A DNA stretch of 57,555 bases from Pseudomonas defluvii (GCF_001695625.1 NZ_MBPN01000023.1:1-57555), one strand, 5' to 3'. Positions 42,390-53,900 are shown, counted from the stretch's first letter. Numbers and translations: made by a program. Notes: generated by a model from the letters alone, not told the origin.

Positions 42390-43619
42390 ATGCACATCTA
42401 CAAGGTCGGCGGCGCGGTACGTGACCGCCTGCTCAACAGGCCCGTAACAGATATCGACTGGGTGGTAGTGGGCGCGACAGTCGAGCAGATGCAAGCCTTG
42501 GGCTATCGCCCGGTCGGTGCCGACTTTCCGGTTTTCCTGCATCCACGCAGCGGCGAGGAATATGCGCTGGCACGCACGGAGCGCAAGAGCGGGCGTGGCT
42601 ATGGCGGGTTCACCTTTCACGCAAGCCCCGAGGTCACCCTCGAAGAAGACCTCATCCGCCGCGACCTGACCATCAATGCCATCGCCGAAGACGAACACGG
42701 CCAGGTGTTTGACCCCTACAACGGCATCCGCGATCTCGAAGCGCGCATCTTACGCCATGTTTCCCCGGCGTTCGCCGAAGATCCCCTGCGCGTATTACGT
42801 GTAGCCCGCTTCGCCGCGCGGTATGCCTACCTGGGCTTCACGGTGGCTCCGGAAACCCTTGAACTGATGCGCCAACTCAGCGCCTCCGGGGAACTCCAGG
42901 CCCTTACGGCAGAACGCAGCTGGAAGGAAATCTCCCGCGCACTGATGGAAGACCAACCACAGGTCTTCATTGAGGTGCTACGGGCGTGTGGCGCGCTGAA
43001 GGAGTTGCTGCCCGAGGTCGATGCGTTGTTCGGTGTACCGCAGCCGGCTGCACACCATCCGGAAATCGACACCGGCCTGCATACCCTCGCCGTGCTGGAA
43101 CAGGCGGCCGTGCATCAACAGCCCCTCAGCGTGCGCTGGGCTTGCCTGCTGCACGACCTGGGCAAAGGCCTGACCCCTGAAGCGCAATGGCCACAGCACA
43201 TTGCCCACGAGCATCGCGGGCGGCCCTTGATCAAAGCGGTCAACCAGCGTTTCAAGGTACCGCGAGACTGCCAGGAACTGGCAATACTGGTCGGCGAGTA
43301 TCACACCCACAGCCACCGGGCCCTGGAGCTCAAGGCGTCGACCCTGCTGGAGCTGTTGCAGAGCTTCGATGTGTATCGCCGCCCAGAGCGTTTTGAGGCG
43401 TTCATCGCGGCCTGCGAAATGGACGCCCGTGGGCGCCTTGGGCTGGAGCAGCGGCCCTACCCACAAGCGGACTACCTGCGTGGTGCAGCTGCGGCAGCAC
43501 GCGCGGTCGCAGTCCAGCCATTGGTGCAGCAAGGCCTGACGGGGCAAGCCTTGGGTGATGCGCTTAAATCAGAGCGGCTGAAGGCGCTGAAGGCCTACAA
43601 GGACGCGGCCGCACACTAG
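42390..43619 (+). CDS. cca: Multifunctional CCA tRNA nucleotidyltransferase
   Basis: Adds or repairs the 3'-CCA end of tRNA. The N-terminal polymerase motif [22 protein letters not shown] (class II beta-polymerase fold, two Asp) is followed by [13 protein letters not shown] and an HD domain (LLHDLGKG, about 254-261) giving phosphohydrolase activity. Length 409 fits the multifunctional class. The ATG at 42390 has a perfect GGAGG site that lies in a strong hairpin. It converges on folK with a 4-base overlap. Confidence 0.95.
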   Translation: MHIYKVGGAVRDRLLNRPVTDIDWVVVGATVEQMQALGYRPVGADFPVFLHPRSGEEYALARTERKSGRGYGGFTFHASPEVTLEEDLIRRDLTINAIAEDEHGQVFDPYNGIRDLEARILRHVSPAFAEDPLRVLRVARFAARYAYLGFTVAPETLELMRQLSASGELQALTAERSWKEISRALMEDQPQVFIEVLRACGALKELLPEVDALFGVPQPAAHHPEIDTGLHTLAVLEQAAVHQQPLSVRWACLLHDLGKGLTPEAQWPQHIAHEHRGRPLIKAVNQRFKVPRDCQELAILVGEYHTHSHRALELKASTLLELLQSFDVYRRPERFEAFIAACEMDARGRLGLEQRPYPQADYLRGAAAAARAVAVQPLVQQGLTGQALGDALKSERLKALKAYKDAAAH

Positions 43620-44173
43620 CACGCCTCATCAGCCTTGGCGGCGCCTGCATCCCCGCCGAGGCTGTCCTGACGCGTCAGTTGCTGACCGCGCCACTCGAAC
43701 GGCACAGGCGCCAACACCTGTTCGATATGCGAGTCAGCCCACAACTGAGCCATGGTCTTACCGACCTCAACATGAACCAGTTCGGGGGCAATCAGCGACA
43801 ACGGCCAGAGCACGAAGGCATTTTTCAGAATTTCGGCACGCGGCAGCACCAAACCATCGAAATTACCGACCAGATCGCCGTACAGCAGTACATCGATATC
43901 CAGCGGCAAGCCTTTGCGCTCAGGCGCATAGCGACCGTTGTCGGCCTCAATGAACTTCAAGCGACGATCCAGCTCCGTCAGCTGCAGATCGGTCTTCGCT
44001 ACCACCACCAGATTGAAGAACGGGCCACTCTTGATACCCACCGCCTGGCTCTCGAACACCGCCGAACAGTGCATGTCCACAAGGAACGATGCCAGCGCAT
44101 CAAGCCCTGCGGTCAAATGCCGTTCTCGCTCGGTATTGCTACCAAGCCCAAGGTAAACCGTGGTCAGAGACAT
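43616..44173 (-). CDS. folK: 6-hydroxymethyl-7,8-dihydropterin pyrophosphokinase
   Basis: Folate synthesis enzyme that pyrophosphorylates hydroxymethyl-dihydropterin. The opening [14 protein letters not shown] (residues 7-20), [10 protein letters not shown] and the [14 protein letters not shown] motif (about 105-118) are family marks. Length 185 exceeds classic HPPK by a short C-terminal tail. It overlaps folB by 10 bases. Pseudomonads often have a second folK copy, and this one is linked to folB. Confidence 0.93.
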   Translation of the reverse strand: MSLTTVYLGLGSNTERERHLTAGLDALASFLVDMHCSAVFESQAVGIKSGPFFNLVVVAKTDLQLTELDRRLKFIEADNGRYAPERKGLPLDIDVLLYGDLVGNFDGLVLPRAEILKNAFVLWPLSLIAPELVHVEVGKTMAQLWADSHIEQVLAPVPFEWRGQQLTRQDSLGGDAGAAKADEAC

Positions 44174-44517
44174 CCGCGCTCAATCTCCACACCCACCCCG
44201 CTGGCTTCCGGGACGGCGCCGGGCTTGGTCAGCTTGAGGTGCAGCCAGGGAATCTGAAATTCGTCCATCAGCACCTTGGCCAAGCGCTCGGCAAAGGTTT
44301 CCACCAGTTGGAACTGCGCCTGCTCGGCAAAAGCCTGGATGCGCGCCGACACACTGGCGTAATCGAGGGCCAGCGTCAGGTCATCACCTGCGGCTGCCGG
44401 GCGATTGTCCCAGGCGAATCGCAGGTCCAGCCGCAAGCACTGGCGAATACCGCGCTCCCAATCGTAAGCACCGATGACGGTATCGACTTCCAGCCCTTCG
44501 ATGAACACTCTGTCCAA
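44164..44517 (-). CDS. folB: Dihydroneopterin aldolase
   Basis: Splits dihydroneopterin to hydroxymethyl-dihydropterin and glycolaldehyde. The family start [22 protein letters not shown] and the conserved active-site Lys region near residue 97 are seen ([14 protein letters not shown]). Length 117 requires a TTG start at 44517, preceded by GGAG. The frame to 44541 gives an ATG version with eight extra residues, less likely. It is divergent from plsY. Confidence 0.93.
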   Translation of the reverse strand: MDRVFIEGLEVDTVIGAYDWERGIRQCLRLDLRFAWDNRPAAAGDDLTLALDYASVSARIQAFAEQAQFQLVETFAERLAKVLMDEFQIPWLHLKLTKPGAVPEASGVGVEIERGCL

Positions 44518-44591
44518 GCACTTTTCTCCGCTGCACGACAAGGGCGCCTTGCGCCGTTAGAATCAGGGCGTCCTCGCCCGGAATAGTTAGC

Positions 44592-45161
44592 ATGTTTTGG
44601 TTACTGGCATTGCTCGCCTACCTGCTCGGCTCGCTGTCCTTTGCCATCCTACTCAGCCGCCTGAACGGCTGCCCCGACCCGCGCATGAGCGGTTCAGGCA
44701 ACGCCGGCGCGACCAACATGCTGCGCCTGGCGGGGAAAAAACTCGCCATCCTGACCCTGCTCGGCGATCTCTGCAAAGGCCTGCTGCCCGTACTGATCGC
44801 GCAAGCGCTGGGCCTTGGCCTGCAACAACAAGCCTGGATCGGCCTGTACGCCGTCATCGGCCATCTGTTCCCGGTGTACTTTCGCTTTCGTGGCGGCAAG
44901 GGCGTTGCCACTGCCGCCGGCATGCTCCTTGGCCTCTACCCGCCGGCTGCTCTGCTGGCCATCAGTGCCTGGCTGCTTACCTTCCGCCTGACCCGTACCA
45001 GCTCGCTGGCCGCGTTGATCGCCACACCGCTCACCCTGCCCTTGCTGGCCTGGCGCGAACCTGAGGCACTGCTGCCGATAAGCGTGCTGACGATACTGAT
45101 CGTCTGGCGCCATCGCGGCAATCTACGCGACCTTTTCGCTGGACGCGAACGACACTTCTGA
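44592..45161 (+). CDS. plsY: Acyl-phosphate:glycerol-3-phosphate acyltransferase
   Basis: Inner-membrane enzyme for the first acylation in phospholipid synthesis. It has at least five hydrophobic segments and the conserved loops [11 protein letters not shown] (about residues 36-46) and [13 protein letters not shown] (about 97-109). Length 189 is typical. The ATG at 44592 has no strong ribosome site. The possible promoter box TAGAAT lies about 30 bases upstream. Confidence 0.94.
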   Translation: MFWLLALLAYLLGSLSFAILLSRLNGCPDPRMSGSGNAGATNMLRLAGKKLAILTLLGDLCKGLLPVLIAQALGLGLQQQAWIGLYAVIGHLFPVYFRFRGGKGVATAAGMLLGLYPPAALLAISAWLLTFRLTRTSSLAALIATPLTLPLLAWREPEALLPISVLTILIVWRHRGNLRDLFAGRERHF

Positions 45162-45187
45162 ACCTGAAACATGAATGGCTTTCAGCT

Positions 45188-46213
45188 TCAAAGCGCTGGC
45201 AACTGCTCCATCGGCCAGCGCGCCTGCACTGTAATTGCCAGGCTTTCGTGCTGCCCGGCGGCCAAACGCTGGCAGCCGGCATAGGCGATCATCGCCCCGT
45301 TATCGGTACAGAACGCTGGGCGCGCGTAATACACATTGCCTTTGAGCCCGGCCAGCATCTCTTCCAACGACGCACGCAAGGCCTTGTTCGCGCTCACTCC
45401 ACCGGCAATCACCAGCCGCTTGAGGCCGGTTTGCTTCAAGGCACGCCGGCACTTGATGGTCAAAGTCTCCACCACTGCCTGCTGGAAGGCCAGCGAGATG
45501 TCGCAACGGGTTTGCTCACCGTCGTCCCCAGCGCGCTGACACTGCTGCCAGGTGTTGAGCGCAAAGGTTTTCAGGCCGCTGAAGCTGAAATCCAGGCCCG
45601 GACGATCGGTCATAGGCCGCGGGAACACGAAGCGTCCCGGTACGCCCTGAGCGGCAAGGCGGGCAATCTCTGGCCCGCCCGGATAGTTCAGACCGATCAG
45701 CTTGGCAGTCTTGTCGAACGCCTCACCTGCTGCGTCATCCAGGCTCTCGCCCAACAGTTCGTAGCGACCGATACCATCCACCCGGACCAGTTGGGTGTGG
45801 CCACCCGAAACCAGCAAGGCGACGAACGGGAACTCCGGCGGCTGGGCTTCCAGCATCGGCGCCAACAGATGGCCTTCCATATGGTGTACGCCCAACGCCG
45901 GGATGCCCCAGGCAAACGCCAGGGCCTGGGCGCAGGAGGCACCAACCAGCAACGCACCGACAAGCCCGGGGCCTGCCGTATACGCGATGGCATCGATCTC
46001 GGTCGCGACACAGTCGGCCTCGGCCAGCACCTGCCGGATCAACGGCAGCATGCGCTTGACGTGATCACGCGAGGCAAGCTCGGGCACCACCCCGCCGTAG
46101 ACACGGTGAAGGTCGATTTGACTGAACAGCGCGTCGGCCAACAAACCGCGCTCACTGTCGTATAATGCGACGCCGGTTTCGTCGCAGGATGTTTCCAATC
46201 CCAGTACTAGCAT
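45188..46213 (-). CDS. tsaD: tRNA N6-threonylcarbamoyladenosine synthase subunit TsaD
   Basis: Transfers threonylcarbamoyl to adenosine 37 of ANN-decoding tRNAs, with TsaB/TsaE. The N-terminal [17 protein letters not shown] and metal-binding [10 protein letters not shown] (about 112-121) are hallmarks, with the ASKH-type nucleotide motif VSGGHTQL near residue 138. Length 341 is normal. It is transcribed divergently from rpsU across 200 bases. Confidence 0.96.
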   Translation of the reverse strand: MLVLGLETSCDETGVALYDSERGLLADALFSQIDLHRVYGGVVPELASRDHVKRMLPLIRQVLAEADCVATEIDAIAYTAGPGLVGALLVGASCAQALAFAWGIPALGVHHMEGHLLAPMLEAQPPEFPFVALLVSGGHTQLVRVDGIGRYELLGESLDDAAGEAFDKTAKLIGLNYPGGPEIARLAAQGVPGRFVFPRPMTDRPGLDFSFSGLKTFALNTWQQCQRAGDDGEQTRCDISLAFQQAVVETLTIKCRRALKQTGLKRLVIAGGVSANKALRASLEEMLAGLKGNVYYARPAFCTDNGAMIAYAGCQRLAAGQHESLAITVQARWPMEQLPAL

Positions 46214-46300
46214 GGGTCTATGCCTTGTATAGGCTGAATTCGAAGGCGCGCATGATAGTCCCCGTACCCGATGCCGACCAGCGGTTTTCGATCAGAGGCT

Positions 46301-46341
46301 TTGCATTCCGAGCGTCTAAGGGTTAACATCCGCAACCCTTA
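46301..46341 (+). promoter_or_regulatory. rpsU promoter candidate with inverted repeat
   Basis: TTGCAT (46301-46306), 17 bases, TAACAT (46324-46329) form a good sigma-70 match. The -10 overlaps an exact inverted repeat, TAAGGGTT (46317-46324) and AACCCTTA (46334-46341), placed where a repressor could block. It lies about 75 bases before the rpsU start. Confidence 0.5.
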
Positions 46342-46413
46342 AAAACCGACGTTCTCCAGCGCACATTTTTGCCACGAGTACGTTGCCCCGGTACTAAATG
46401 AAGGTAGCTCTGG

Positions 46414-46629
46414 ATGCCAGCCGTCAAAGTTAAAGAGAATGAACCCTTCGACGTAGCTCTGCGTCGTTTCAAGCGCTCCTGCGAAAAAGCCGGTGTACTG
46501 GCTGAAGTTCGTAGCCGCGAATTTTACGAGAAGCCGACTTCCGAGCGTAAGCGCAAGGCTGCTGCTGCAGTTAAGCGTCACGCCAAGAAAGTCCAGCGCG
46601 AGCAGCGCCGCGCCGTTCGCCTGTACTAA
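46414..46629 (+). CDS. rpsU: 30S ribosomal protein S21
   Basis: 71-residue basic protein of the small subunit, needed for initiation on many messages. The sequence [22 protein letters not shown] is the family start, ending in RAVRLY. It is the first gene of the macromolecular synthesis operon. A 301-base gap separates it from dnaG and probably holds terminator and processing elements. Confidence 0.97.
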
Positions 46630-46930
46630 TACAGACGTTCGACCACGCTTCTGCCTAACCCGGTCTAAACGCCGGGTTGTCGGCAGATGATGTTTTACTC
46701 AGGCCTAAACACCTGAGCTGCAGAGACCGCTCGTCGGTTGAAGCAGGCCTTCCAATCGTCAGAACTGGCATCACGCCAGCTGTGCACGTCAACACTGACG
46801 AGTCCTCACGGGCTGCAGGCGAGCACACTCTTCCACACTTGTGTTATGAACATTCGACCACGCTCGAATGCGCAGCCGTTCCCGCAGCATTAGCGATTAC
46901 ACTGGTTTATCGCCTGATGATGAGAGTGCC
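46630..46930 (+). promoter_or_regulatory. Structured rpsU-dnaG intergenic region
   Basis: The 301-base region holds no gene. It has a long hairpin with arms CTGCC (46651-46655) and GGCAG (46682-46686) around AACCCGG/CCGGGTT (46657-46663 with 46672-46678), then TTTT at 46693. Next is CTCAGG/CCTGAG (46698-46717). A perfect 7 bp inverted repeat CATTCGA/TCGAATG (46851-46870) shares TTCGACCACGCT with a copy at 46638. In E. coli the equivalent gap holds a terminator and an RNase processing site. Confidence 0.55.
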
Positions 46931-48904
46931 ATGGCCGGGCTGATACCCCAAAGTTTCATTGACGACCTCCTCAACCGCACCGATATCGTCGATGTGGTGA
47001 GTTCACGCGTCCAACTGAAAAAAGCCGGCAAGAACCTCACCGCCTGCTGCCCGTTCCATAAAGAGAAGACCCCTTCTTTCAGCGTCAGCCCCGACAAGCA
47101 GTTCTACTACTGCTTTGGCTGCGGCGCTGGTGGCAACGCCCTGGGCTTCATCATGGACCACGACAACCTGGACTTTCCCCAGGCTGTCGAGGAACTGGCC
47201 AAAGCGGCCGGCATGGAAGTGCCACGCGAAGAAGGCCAGCGCGGGCACAAGCCCCGGCAACCGACCGATTCACCGCTCTATCCACTGCTGGAAGCCGCCG
47301 CGGAGTACTACCGCCAGGCCCTGAAAAGCCACCCGACGCGCAAATCAGCAGTCGAATACCTCAAAGGGCGTGGCCTGTCCGGTGAAATTGCCCGCGACTT
47401 CGGCCTGGGCTTCGCCCCGCCCGGCTGGGACAACCTGTTCAAGCACCTCAGCAGCGATACACTGCAGCAAAAAGCCATGATCGACGCCGGGCTGTTGATC
47501 GAGAACGCCGAAACCGGCAAACGCTATGACCGCTTCCGCGATCGCGTCATGTTCCCGATCCGCGATAGCCGGGGCCGCGTCATCGCCTTTGGTGGCCGCG
47601 TGCTGGGGGACGACAAGCCCAAGTACCTGAACTCCCCGGAGACGCCTGTATTCCACAAAGGCCAGGAGCTGTACGGGCTCTACGAAGCGCGCAAGTTCAA
47701 CCGCAATCTCGATGAAATTATCGTCGTAGAAGGCTACATGGACGTCATCGCCCTGGCCCAGCAAGGCCTGCGCAATGCCGTAGCCACCCTGGGCACAGCC
47801 ACCAGCGAAGAACACCTCAAGCGCCTGTTCCGCGTGGTGCCCAGCGTGCTGTTCTGCTTCGACGGCGACCAGGCTGGCCGCAATGCCGCCTGGCGCGCAC
47901 TGGAAGCTGCACTGCCGAGCCTGCAGGATGGTCGCAAGGCACGCTTCCTGTTCCTGCCCGAAGGTGAAGACCCTGACACCCTGATTCGCGCCGAAGGCAC
48001 AGACGCCTTCCGCGCACGGATCAACCAGCACGCTCAACCGCTTGCCGATTACTTTTTTCAACGACTGACCGAAGAGGCCGACCCGCGCTCGCTCGAAGGC
48101 AAGGCCCACATGGCCACCCTCGCCGCACCGCTGATCGACAAAGTGCCCGGTGCAAACCTGCGCGCCCTGATGCGTAATCGGCTGAAGGAAATTACCGGCC
48201 TCAATAGCGAGCAGGTCGAGCAGCTGTCGCACAGTGCGCCCACCGAAGCGCCGCCCAGCTACGACCCGGGCATCGACTACGGTGCGATGCCCGACTACAC
48301 ACCCGATTACAATGATTTTCATCAGCCCGAATACACGCCGCCACAGCAGCAGTGGACACCGAACAAGGGTGGCCAGAAAAAGAAGTGGGACGGCAAGCCA
48401 TGGGACAAGAAAGGCAAGCCATGGGAGCGCAATGGCCGCAATCAAGAGGCGCCACCACGGGTACCGACCGCCGTCGAGCCACCCACGCTGAGCGCCCTGC
48501 GTACACTGCTGCACCACCCGCGACTGGCCAAAAAAGTCGAGGACGCCAGCCACTTCGCTGCCGAAGAGCACCATTACGCTCAGCTACTGGTGGCGCTGCT
48601 TGAGGCCTTGCAGAAAAATCCTGAGCTACGCTCATTACAGCTGATCGCACGCTGGCACGGCACTGAACAAGGCCGCTTGCTGCGAGCGCTGGCAGAAAAG
48701 GAATGGTTGATCGATGCCGACAACCTTGAACAACAGTTTTTCGACACTATAACTAGCTTGTCCGCTCGCCAACGCGAGCGCAGCCTGGAACATTTGCTCA
48801 GGAAAGCACGTCAAAGTGAACTGAGCGCAGAGGAAAAAAATCAGCTGCGCGACCTGTTAAGCCGTAATGTTCCCGCACAAAACCCGACCTCAACTGGCGC
48901 GTGA
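46931..48904 (+). CDS. dnaG: DNA primase
   Basis: Makes RNA primers for replication. The zinc finger is CPFHKEKTPSF with CFGCGAGG (about residues 40-66), followed by an RNA-polymerase core and a TOPRIM motif VVEGYMDVIALAQQG (about 266-280). The C-terminal helicase-binding domain starts near residue 515. Between them is an unusual linker, Pro/Tyr/Lys/Trp-rich (about 445-512). Length 657 is typical for Pseudomonas. The ATG at 46931 is chosen over an upstream in-frame one at 46868. Confidence 0.96.
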   Translation: MAGLIPQSFIDDLLNRTDIVDVVSSRVQLKKAGKNLTACCPFHKEKTPSFSVSPDKQFYYCFGCGAGGNALGFIMDHDNLDFPQAVEELAKAAGMEVPREEGQRGHKPRQPTDSPLYPLLEAAAEYYRQALKSHPTRKSAVEYLKGRGLSGEIARDFGLGFAPPGWDNLFKHLSSDTLQQKAMIDAGLLIENAETGKRYDRFRDRVMFPIRDSRGRVIAFGGRVLGDDKPKYLNSPETPVFHKGQELYGLYEARKFNRNLDEIIVVEGYMDVIALAQQGLRNAVATLGTATSEEHLKRLFRVVPSVLFCFDGDQAGRNAAWRALEAALPSLQDGRKARFLFLPEGEDPDTLIRAEGTDAFRARINQHAQPLADYFFQRLTEEADPRSLEGKAHMATLAAPLIDKVPGANLRALMRNRLKEITGLNSEQVEQLSHSAPTEAPPSYDPGIDYGAMPDYTPDYNDFHQPEYTPPQQQWTPNKGGQKKKWDGKPWDKKGKPWERNGRNQEAPPRVPTAVEPPTLSALRTLLHHPRLAKKVEDASHFAAEEHHYAQLLVALLEALQKNPELRSLQLIARWHGTEQGRLLRALAEKEWLIDADNLEQQFFDTITSLSARQRERSLEHLLRKARQSELSAEEKNQLRDLLSRNVPAQNPTSTGA

Positions 48905-48918
48905 GGTCCATGCTCGGG

Positions 48919-48924
48919 TATAAT
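48919..48924 (+). promoter_or_regulatory. TATAAT box upstream of rpoD
   Basis: A perfect -10 hexamer lies 48 bases before the rpoD ATG, just after dnaG. The -35 region (about TGGCGC, 48895-48900, 18-base spacer) is weak. A T7 stretch follows at about 48932. An internal promoter here would let rpoD be made apart from rpsU-dnaG. Confidence 0.45.
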
Positions 48925-48972
48925 CCTCGGCTTGTTTTTTTGCCCGCCAAGACCTTCAGTGGATAGGGTGTT

Positions 48973-50823
48973 ATGTCCGGAAAAGCGCAACAGCAGTCTC
49001 GCATCAAAGAGTTGATCACCCGCGGTCGTGAGCAGGGCTACCTGACTTACGCGGAGGTCAACGACCACCTGCCAGAGGATATTTCAGATCCGGAGCAGGT
49101 GGAAGACATCATCCGCATGATCAACGACATGGGGATCAACGTATTCGAGAGTGCTCCGGATGCGGATGCCCTTTTGTTGGCCGAAGCCGATACCGACGAA
49201 GCCGCCGCCGAGGAAGCGGCCGCCGCGTTGGCAGCTGTGGAAACCGACATTGGTCGCACTACCGACCCAGTGCGCATGTACATGCGCGAAATGGGTACGG
49301 TTGAGCTGCTGACCCGTGAAGGCGAAATCGAAATCGCCAAGCGCATCGAGGAAGGCATCCGTGAAGTCATGGGTGCGATTGCCCACTTCCCGGGTACTGT
49401 CGACTACATCCTCAGCGAATACGACCGTGTAACCGCCGAAGGCGGCCGTCTGTCCGACGTGCTCAGTGGCTACATCGACCCGGATGACGGCATCGCCGCG
49501 CCGGCCGAAATGCCGCCACCGGTCGACACCAAAGCCGCTCCGGCTGCGGTCGCTGATGACGACGAGGAAGAGGCTGCCGAAGCCTCCGACGACGAGGAAG
49601 AGACCGAAAGCGGTCCGGATCCGGAAGTGGCTCGCCAGCGTTTCGGCGCAGTGGCCGAACAGCTCGAAGCGACGGTCAAGGTGCTGAAAAAGCACGGTCG
49701 CAACAGCAAGCAAGGCATCGCCGAACTGCTGCAACTGGCCGAGCTGTTCATGCCGATCAAACTGGTTCCAAAACAGTTTGAAGTACTGGTCGAGCGTGTA
49801 CGTAGCGCCCTGGAACGCCTGCGGGCCCAGGAACGCGCAATCATGCAGCTGTGCGTACGTGATGCACGTATGCCACGTGCCGACTTCCTGCGCATGTTCC
49901 CAAGCAACGAAGTCGACCTGACCTGGAGCGGCGATCTTGCCAAGCGCAGCACCAAGTGGGCTGAAGCATTGGGCCGCCTGGACGCCGACATCGTGCGTTG
50001 CCAGCAGAAGCTGGTAGACCTGGAAGCAGAAACCGGTCTGACGATTGCCGAAATCAAGGACATCAACCGTCGCATGTCGATCGGTGAGGCCAAGGCCCGC
50101 CGCGCGAAAAAGGAAATGGTCGAGGCCAACCTGCGTCTGGTGATCTCCATTGCCAAGAAGTACACCAACCGTGGCCTGCAGTTCCTCGATCTGATCCAGG
50201 AAGGCAACATCGGCTTGATGAAGGCGGTGGACAAGTTCGAATACCGTCGCGGCTACAAGTTCTCGACCTACGCCACCTGGTGGATCCGTCAGGCGATTAC
50301 CCGTTCCATCGCCGACCAGGCTCGCACCATCCGTATCCCGGTACACATGATCGAAACGATCAACAAGCTCAACCGTATTTCCCGGCAGATGCTGCAGGAA
50401 ATGGGGCGCGAGCCGACGCCGGAGGAATTGGGTGAGCGCATGGAAATGCCTGAGGACAAGATCCGCAAGGTATTGAAGATCGCCAAAGAGCCGATCTCCA
50501 TGGAAACCCCGATCGGTGACGACGAAGACTCGCATCTGGGCGACTTCATCGAGGACTCGACCATGCAGTCGCCAATTGATGTGGCCACTGTCGAAAGCCT
50601 CAAGGAAGCAACCCGTGACGTGCTCTCCGGCCTGACTGCACGCGAAGCCAAAGTGCTGCGCATGCGTTTCGGTATCGACATGAACACCGACCACACCCTC
50701 GAAGAGGTCGGCAAGCAGTTCGACGTGACCCGTGAGCGGATCCGTCAGATTGAAGCCAAGGCACTGCGTAAGCTGCGCCACCCGACGCGAAGCGAGCATC
50801 TGCGCTCCTTCCTCGACGAGTGA
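48973..50823 (+). CDS. rpoD: RNA polymerase primary sigma factor RpoD (sigma-70)
   Basis: Housekeeping sigma factor of 616 residues. Region 1.1 is at the N-terminus; a very acidic segment (Asp/Glu runs, about residues 191-220) lies in the non-conserved region. Regions 2.1-2.4 include [22 protein letters not shown] and [17 protein letters not shown]. Region 4.2 ends with the helix-turn-helix [20 protein letters not shown]. Start at the ATG at 48973 ([15 protein letters not shown]). It closes the rpsU-dnaG-rpoD operon and is followed by a strong terminator. Confidence 0.98.
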   Translation: MSGKAQQQSRIKELITRGREQGYLTYAEVNDHLPEDISDPEQVEDIIRMINDMGINVFESAPDADALLLAEADTDEAAAEEAAAALAAVETDIGRTTDPVRMYMREMGTVELLTREGEIEIAKRIEEGIREVMGAIAHFPGTVDYILSEYDRVTAEGGRLSDVLSGYIDPDDGIAAPAEMPPPVDTKAAPAAVADDDEEEAAEASDDEEETESGPDPEVARQRFGAVAEQLEATVKVLKKHGRNSKQGIAELLQLAELFMPIKLVPKQFEVLVERVRSALERLRAQERAIMQLCVRDARMPRADFLRMFPSNEVDLTWSGDLAKRSTKWAEALGRLDADIVRCQQKLVDLEAETGLTIAEIKDINRRMSIGEAKARRAKKEMVEANLRLVISIAKKYTNRGLQFLDLIQEGNIGLMKAVDKFEYRRGYKFSTYATWWIRQAITRSIADQARTIRIPVHMIETINKLNRISRQMLQEMGREPTPEELGERMEMPEDKIRKVLKIAKEPISMETPIGDDEDSHLGDFIEDSTMQSPIDVATVESLKEATRDVLSGLTAREAKVLRMRFGIDMNTDHTLEEVGKQFDVTRERIRQIEAKALRKLRHPTRSEHLRSFLDE

Positions 50824-50827
50824 TGAC

Positions 50828-50860
50828 AAACCCCGGCCCTTGCGCCGGGGTTTTTCTTTT
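50828..50860 (+). terminator. Intrinsic terminator of rpoD
   Basis: Arms AACCCCGGC (50829-50837) and GCCGGGGTT (50844-50852) with a 6-base loop and a tract of T residues. It begins 5 bases after the rpoD stop. Confidence 0.92.
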
Positions 50861-50951
50861 CATGGCATCTGCATTTAAGACTTTCGCCACTATCCCCTAG
50901 GCAAAAGCGCCGTCTACACTCGAATCAGACTACCTGTGTGACGAGGCCGCT

Positions 50952-53900
50952 ATGCTCAGATTGCCGGCCATCCTGTTGCTGCTCCAGCTTCTCTGGAGTG
51001 CAACGGCCGGCGCCTTGACCCTGACAGACGAAGAACAAGCCTGGCTCAGTGCGCACCCGCAACTGCGCCTAGGCGTCGATGCTTCCTGGCCACCCTTTGA
51101 ATACCGGGACCAGGAGGGTCGCTACCAGGGACTGGCCGCCGACTACATCACCTTGCTCGAGGATCGCCTGGGGGTCGCATTCAAACCGATCGAACCGATC
51201 AGTTGGACTGCAGTACTGGAGGAGGCTCGAAACGGCAAACTGGATCTGTTGCCAGGCATCATGTCGACGCCTGAACGACAAAGCTACCTGTCCTTTACGC
51301 GCCCCTACCTGGATTTTCCGATTGTCATTCTTGCCCATCAGGGCGGCGCGCAACCCCACGACCTGAAAGACCTCTATGGCCTGAAAGTCGCCGTGGTTGA
51401 GAACTACGCCCCCCACGAACTGTTACGCACCCATCACCCCGACCTCAATCTGGTCGCCCTGCCCAACGTCAGCTCGACCTTGCAAGCCCTGGCGACAGAC
51501 CAGGTCGATGCGGTGGTCGGCGACCTGGCATCTAGTATCTGGAGCCTACGCCAGCAGAAGCTGGAAGGCTTGTATGTCAGCGGGGAAACCCCCTATCGCT
51601 ATCAACTGGCAATGGCCGTGCCCCGCGAGGAAAAAATACTCGTCGCAATCCTCGACAAAGTCCTGGCCGACATGAGCCCGGGCGAGATCAGCAATATCCA
51701 GGAGCGCTGGGTCGGCAAGGTGTTGGATCGCCGCACAGGCTGGTACGACCTGCTGATGTATGGCTTGCCAGGGATCCTGGTGCTGCTCACCATCCTGGCG
51801 GTGGTCATCTGGAGCAACCGCCGACTCAGCTCCGAGATTTCCAGACGCATCGCCCTTGAACAGGAGTTGCGTAGCAGCGAATACCACTACCGCGGCTTGA
51901 TCGAGAGCCTTTCGGCCATCGCCTGGGAAGCCGACACCGAAGATTTCACCTACAGCTACGTCTCGCCCCATGCCGAAAACCTGCTGGGCTATCCACTCAG
52001 CGACTGGCTCAAGCCCGGCTTCTGGAACAGCATTCTGCACCCCGACGACGCGCTTTGGGCACAGGCCTACTGTGACAGCGAAACCGCTGCAGGACGCGAT
52101 CACAGCCTCGACTACCGGGTGATCACTGCCGACGGGCGTAGCCTGTGGGTGCGCGACATCGTCAGCCTGATCGAACACGGGCACAAGCCGGTCATGCGCG
52201 GCTTGATGATAGACATCAGTGAAGCCAAGAATACCGAACTGGCCCTGCGCCTTTCTGAGCAAAAGTTCGCCTCAGTGTTCCAGCAGTGCCCAGACATCCT
52301 GGTTATCGCCCGCCTCAGCGACGGCTGCCTGCTTGAAGTCAACGAAGCCTTCGAGGAGCAGCTTGGCCTGAGCCCGGCACACGTCATCGGCAAGACCGCC
52401 ACCGAGTTGAACATCTGGGGCATCGAAGGCATAGGCCCCAAATTACTGCGGCGCCTGCAGGCCGGAAAGGTGCGCAATCTTGAGATGCTGTTCAAACGTC
52501 GCAATGGCCAGGTGTTTACCGGGCTGACCTCGGTCGAGGCCTTCCAGCTGGATAGCACGCCTGCCCTGGTGGTGGCCGTACGCGACATCAGCCAACTCAA
52601 GGAAGCCCAGGATCAGTTGCAAACATCCGAAGAGAAGTTCGCCAAGGCTTTCCATGCCTCACCCGACGGGCTTCTTCTGTCGCGCCAGCGAGACGGCAGG
52701 CTGATTGAAGTCAACGAAGGGTTCTGCCGCCTGACAGGCTATGACCTGAGCGTGACGCTGGACCGCACATCGATTGACCTGGGCATCTGGGTTGACCTCA
52801 ATGAACGCAAACGCCTGCTGGAACTGCTGGAAAGGGACGGCTTCGTGCGCGACTACACCTGCCATATTCGCCGCAGCGACGGGCAGATTCGCCTGTGTGA
52901 ACTCTCAGCGCGGCCACTGCCCATCGCCGGCGAAGAGTGCATGCTGACCATCGCGCGCGATATTACCGAGCGCCACCTGATGCAGGAAAAACTGCAACTG
53001 GCGGCCACTGTCTTCGAGAATACGGCCGAGGGCGTGCTGATCACCGATACCGAGCAGCGTATCAGTGCGGTCAACCGGGCTTTCAGCGAGATCACCGGCT
53101 ACAGCGAATTCGAGGCGCTGGGACAGACACCGCGCCTGCTCGCTTCTGGCCAGCACGACAGCGCCTTCTACGCGGCCATGTGGCACCAACTGACCGCCGA
53201 AGGCCACTGGCAAGGCGAAATTCAGAACCGCCGCAAGAACGGCGAAGTGTACCCAGGCTGGCTGACCATCAGTGCCGTACGTAATAGCGGCCGGGAAATC
53301 ACCCACTTCGTGGCAGTATTCGCCGACATCTCCAGCATCAAACACGCCCAGGCCAAGCTCGACTATCAGGCGCACCATGATCCACTGACCGGCCTGCCCA
53401 ACCGTACCCTGTTTGAAAGCCGGCTACAGGCCGCCTTGAGCTGCACACAAACCTCCAAGGCTCAGGGAGCCGTGCTGTTTCTCGACCTGGACCGCTTCAA
53501 GCACATCAACGACAGCCTTGGTCACCCGGTCGGCGACCTGCTGCTCAAAGGCATCGCCCATCGCCTGAAGGAGCAAGTGCGGGATATCGACACCGTCGCC
53601 CGCCTGGGCGGTGACGAGTTCATCATCCTGCTTCCCGGCCTGCACCAACCCAGCGACGCCGAACACATCGCCGCCAAGCTACTGAATTGCTTCAGTGCAC
53701 CTTTCCAGGCGGGCGAACATGAGTTCTTCACCAGCGCCAGCATCGGTACCAGCCTTTATCCACAGGACGGCAGCGACGTTGCATCACTTATCCGAAACGC
53801 CGACGCCGCGATGTACCGTTCCAAAGCCAAGGGCCGCAACCGCGTCGAATCCTACACACGCGACCTGACCGCACAGGCCAGCGCGCGCGTTGCCTTGGAG

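Noticed and set aside
49084..50829. 581-codon open frame antisense to rpoD
   Set aside because: Mirror of rpoD codon bias; the product is Phe/His/Gln-rich and unlike known proteins.
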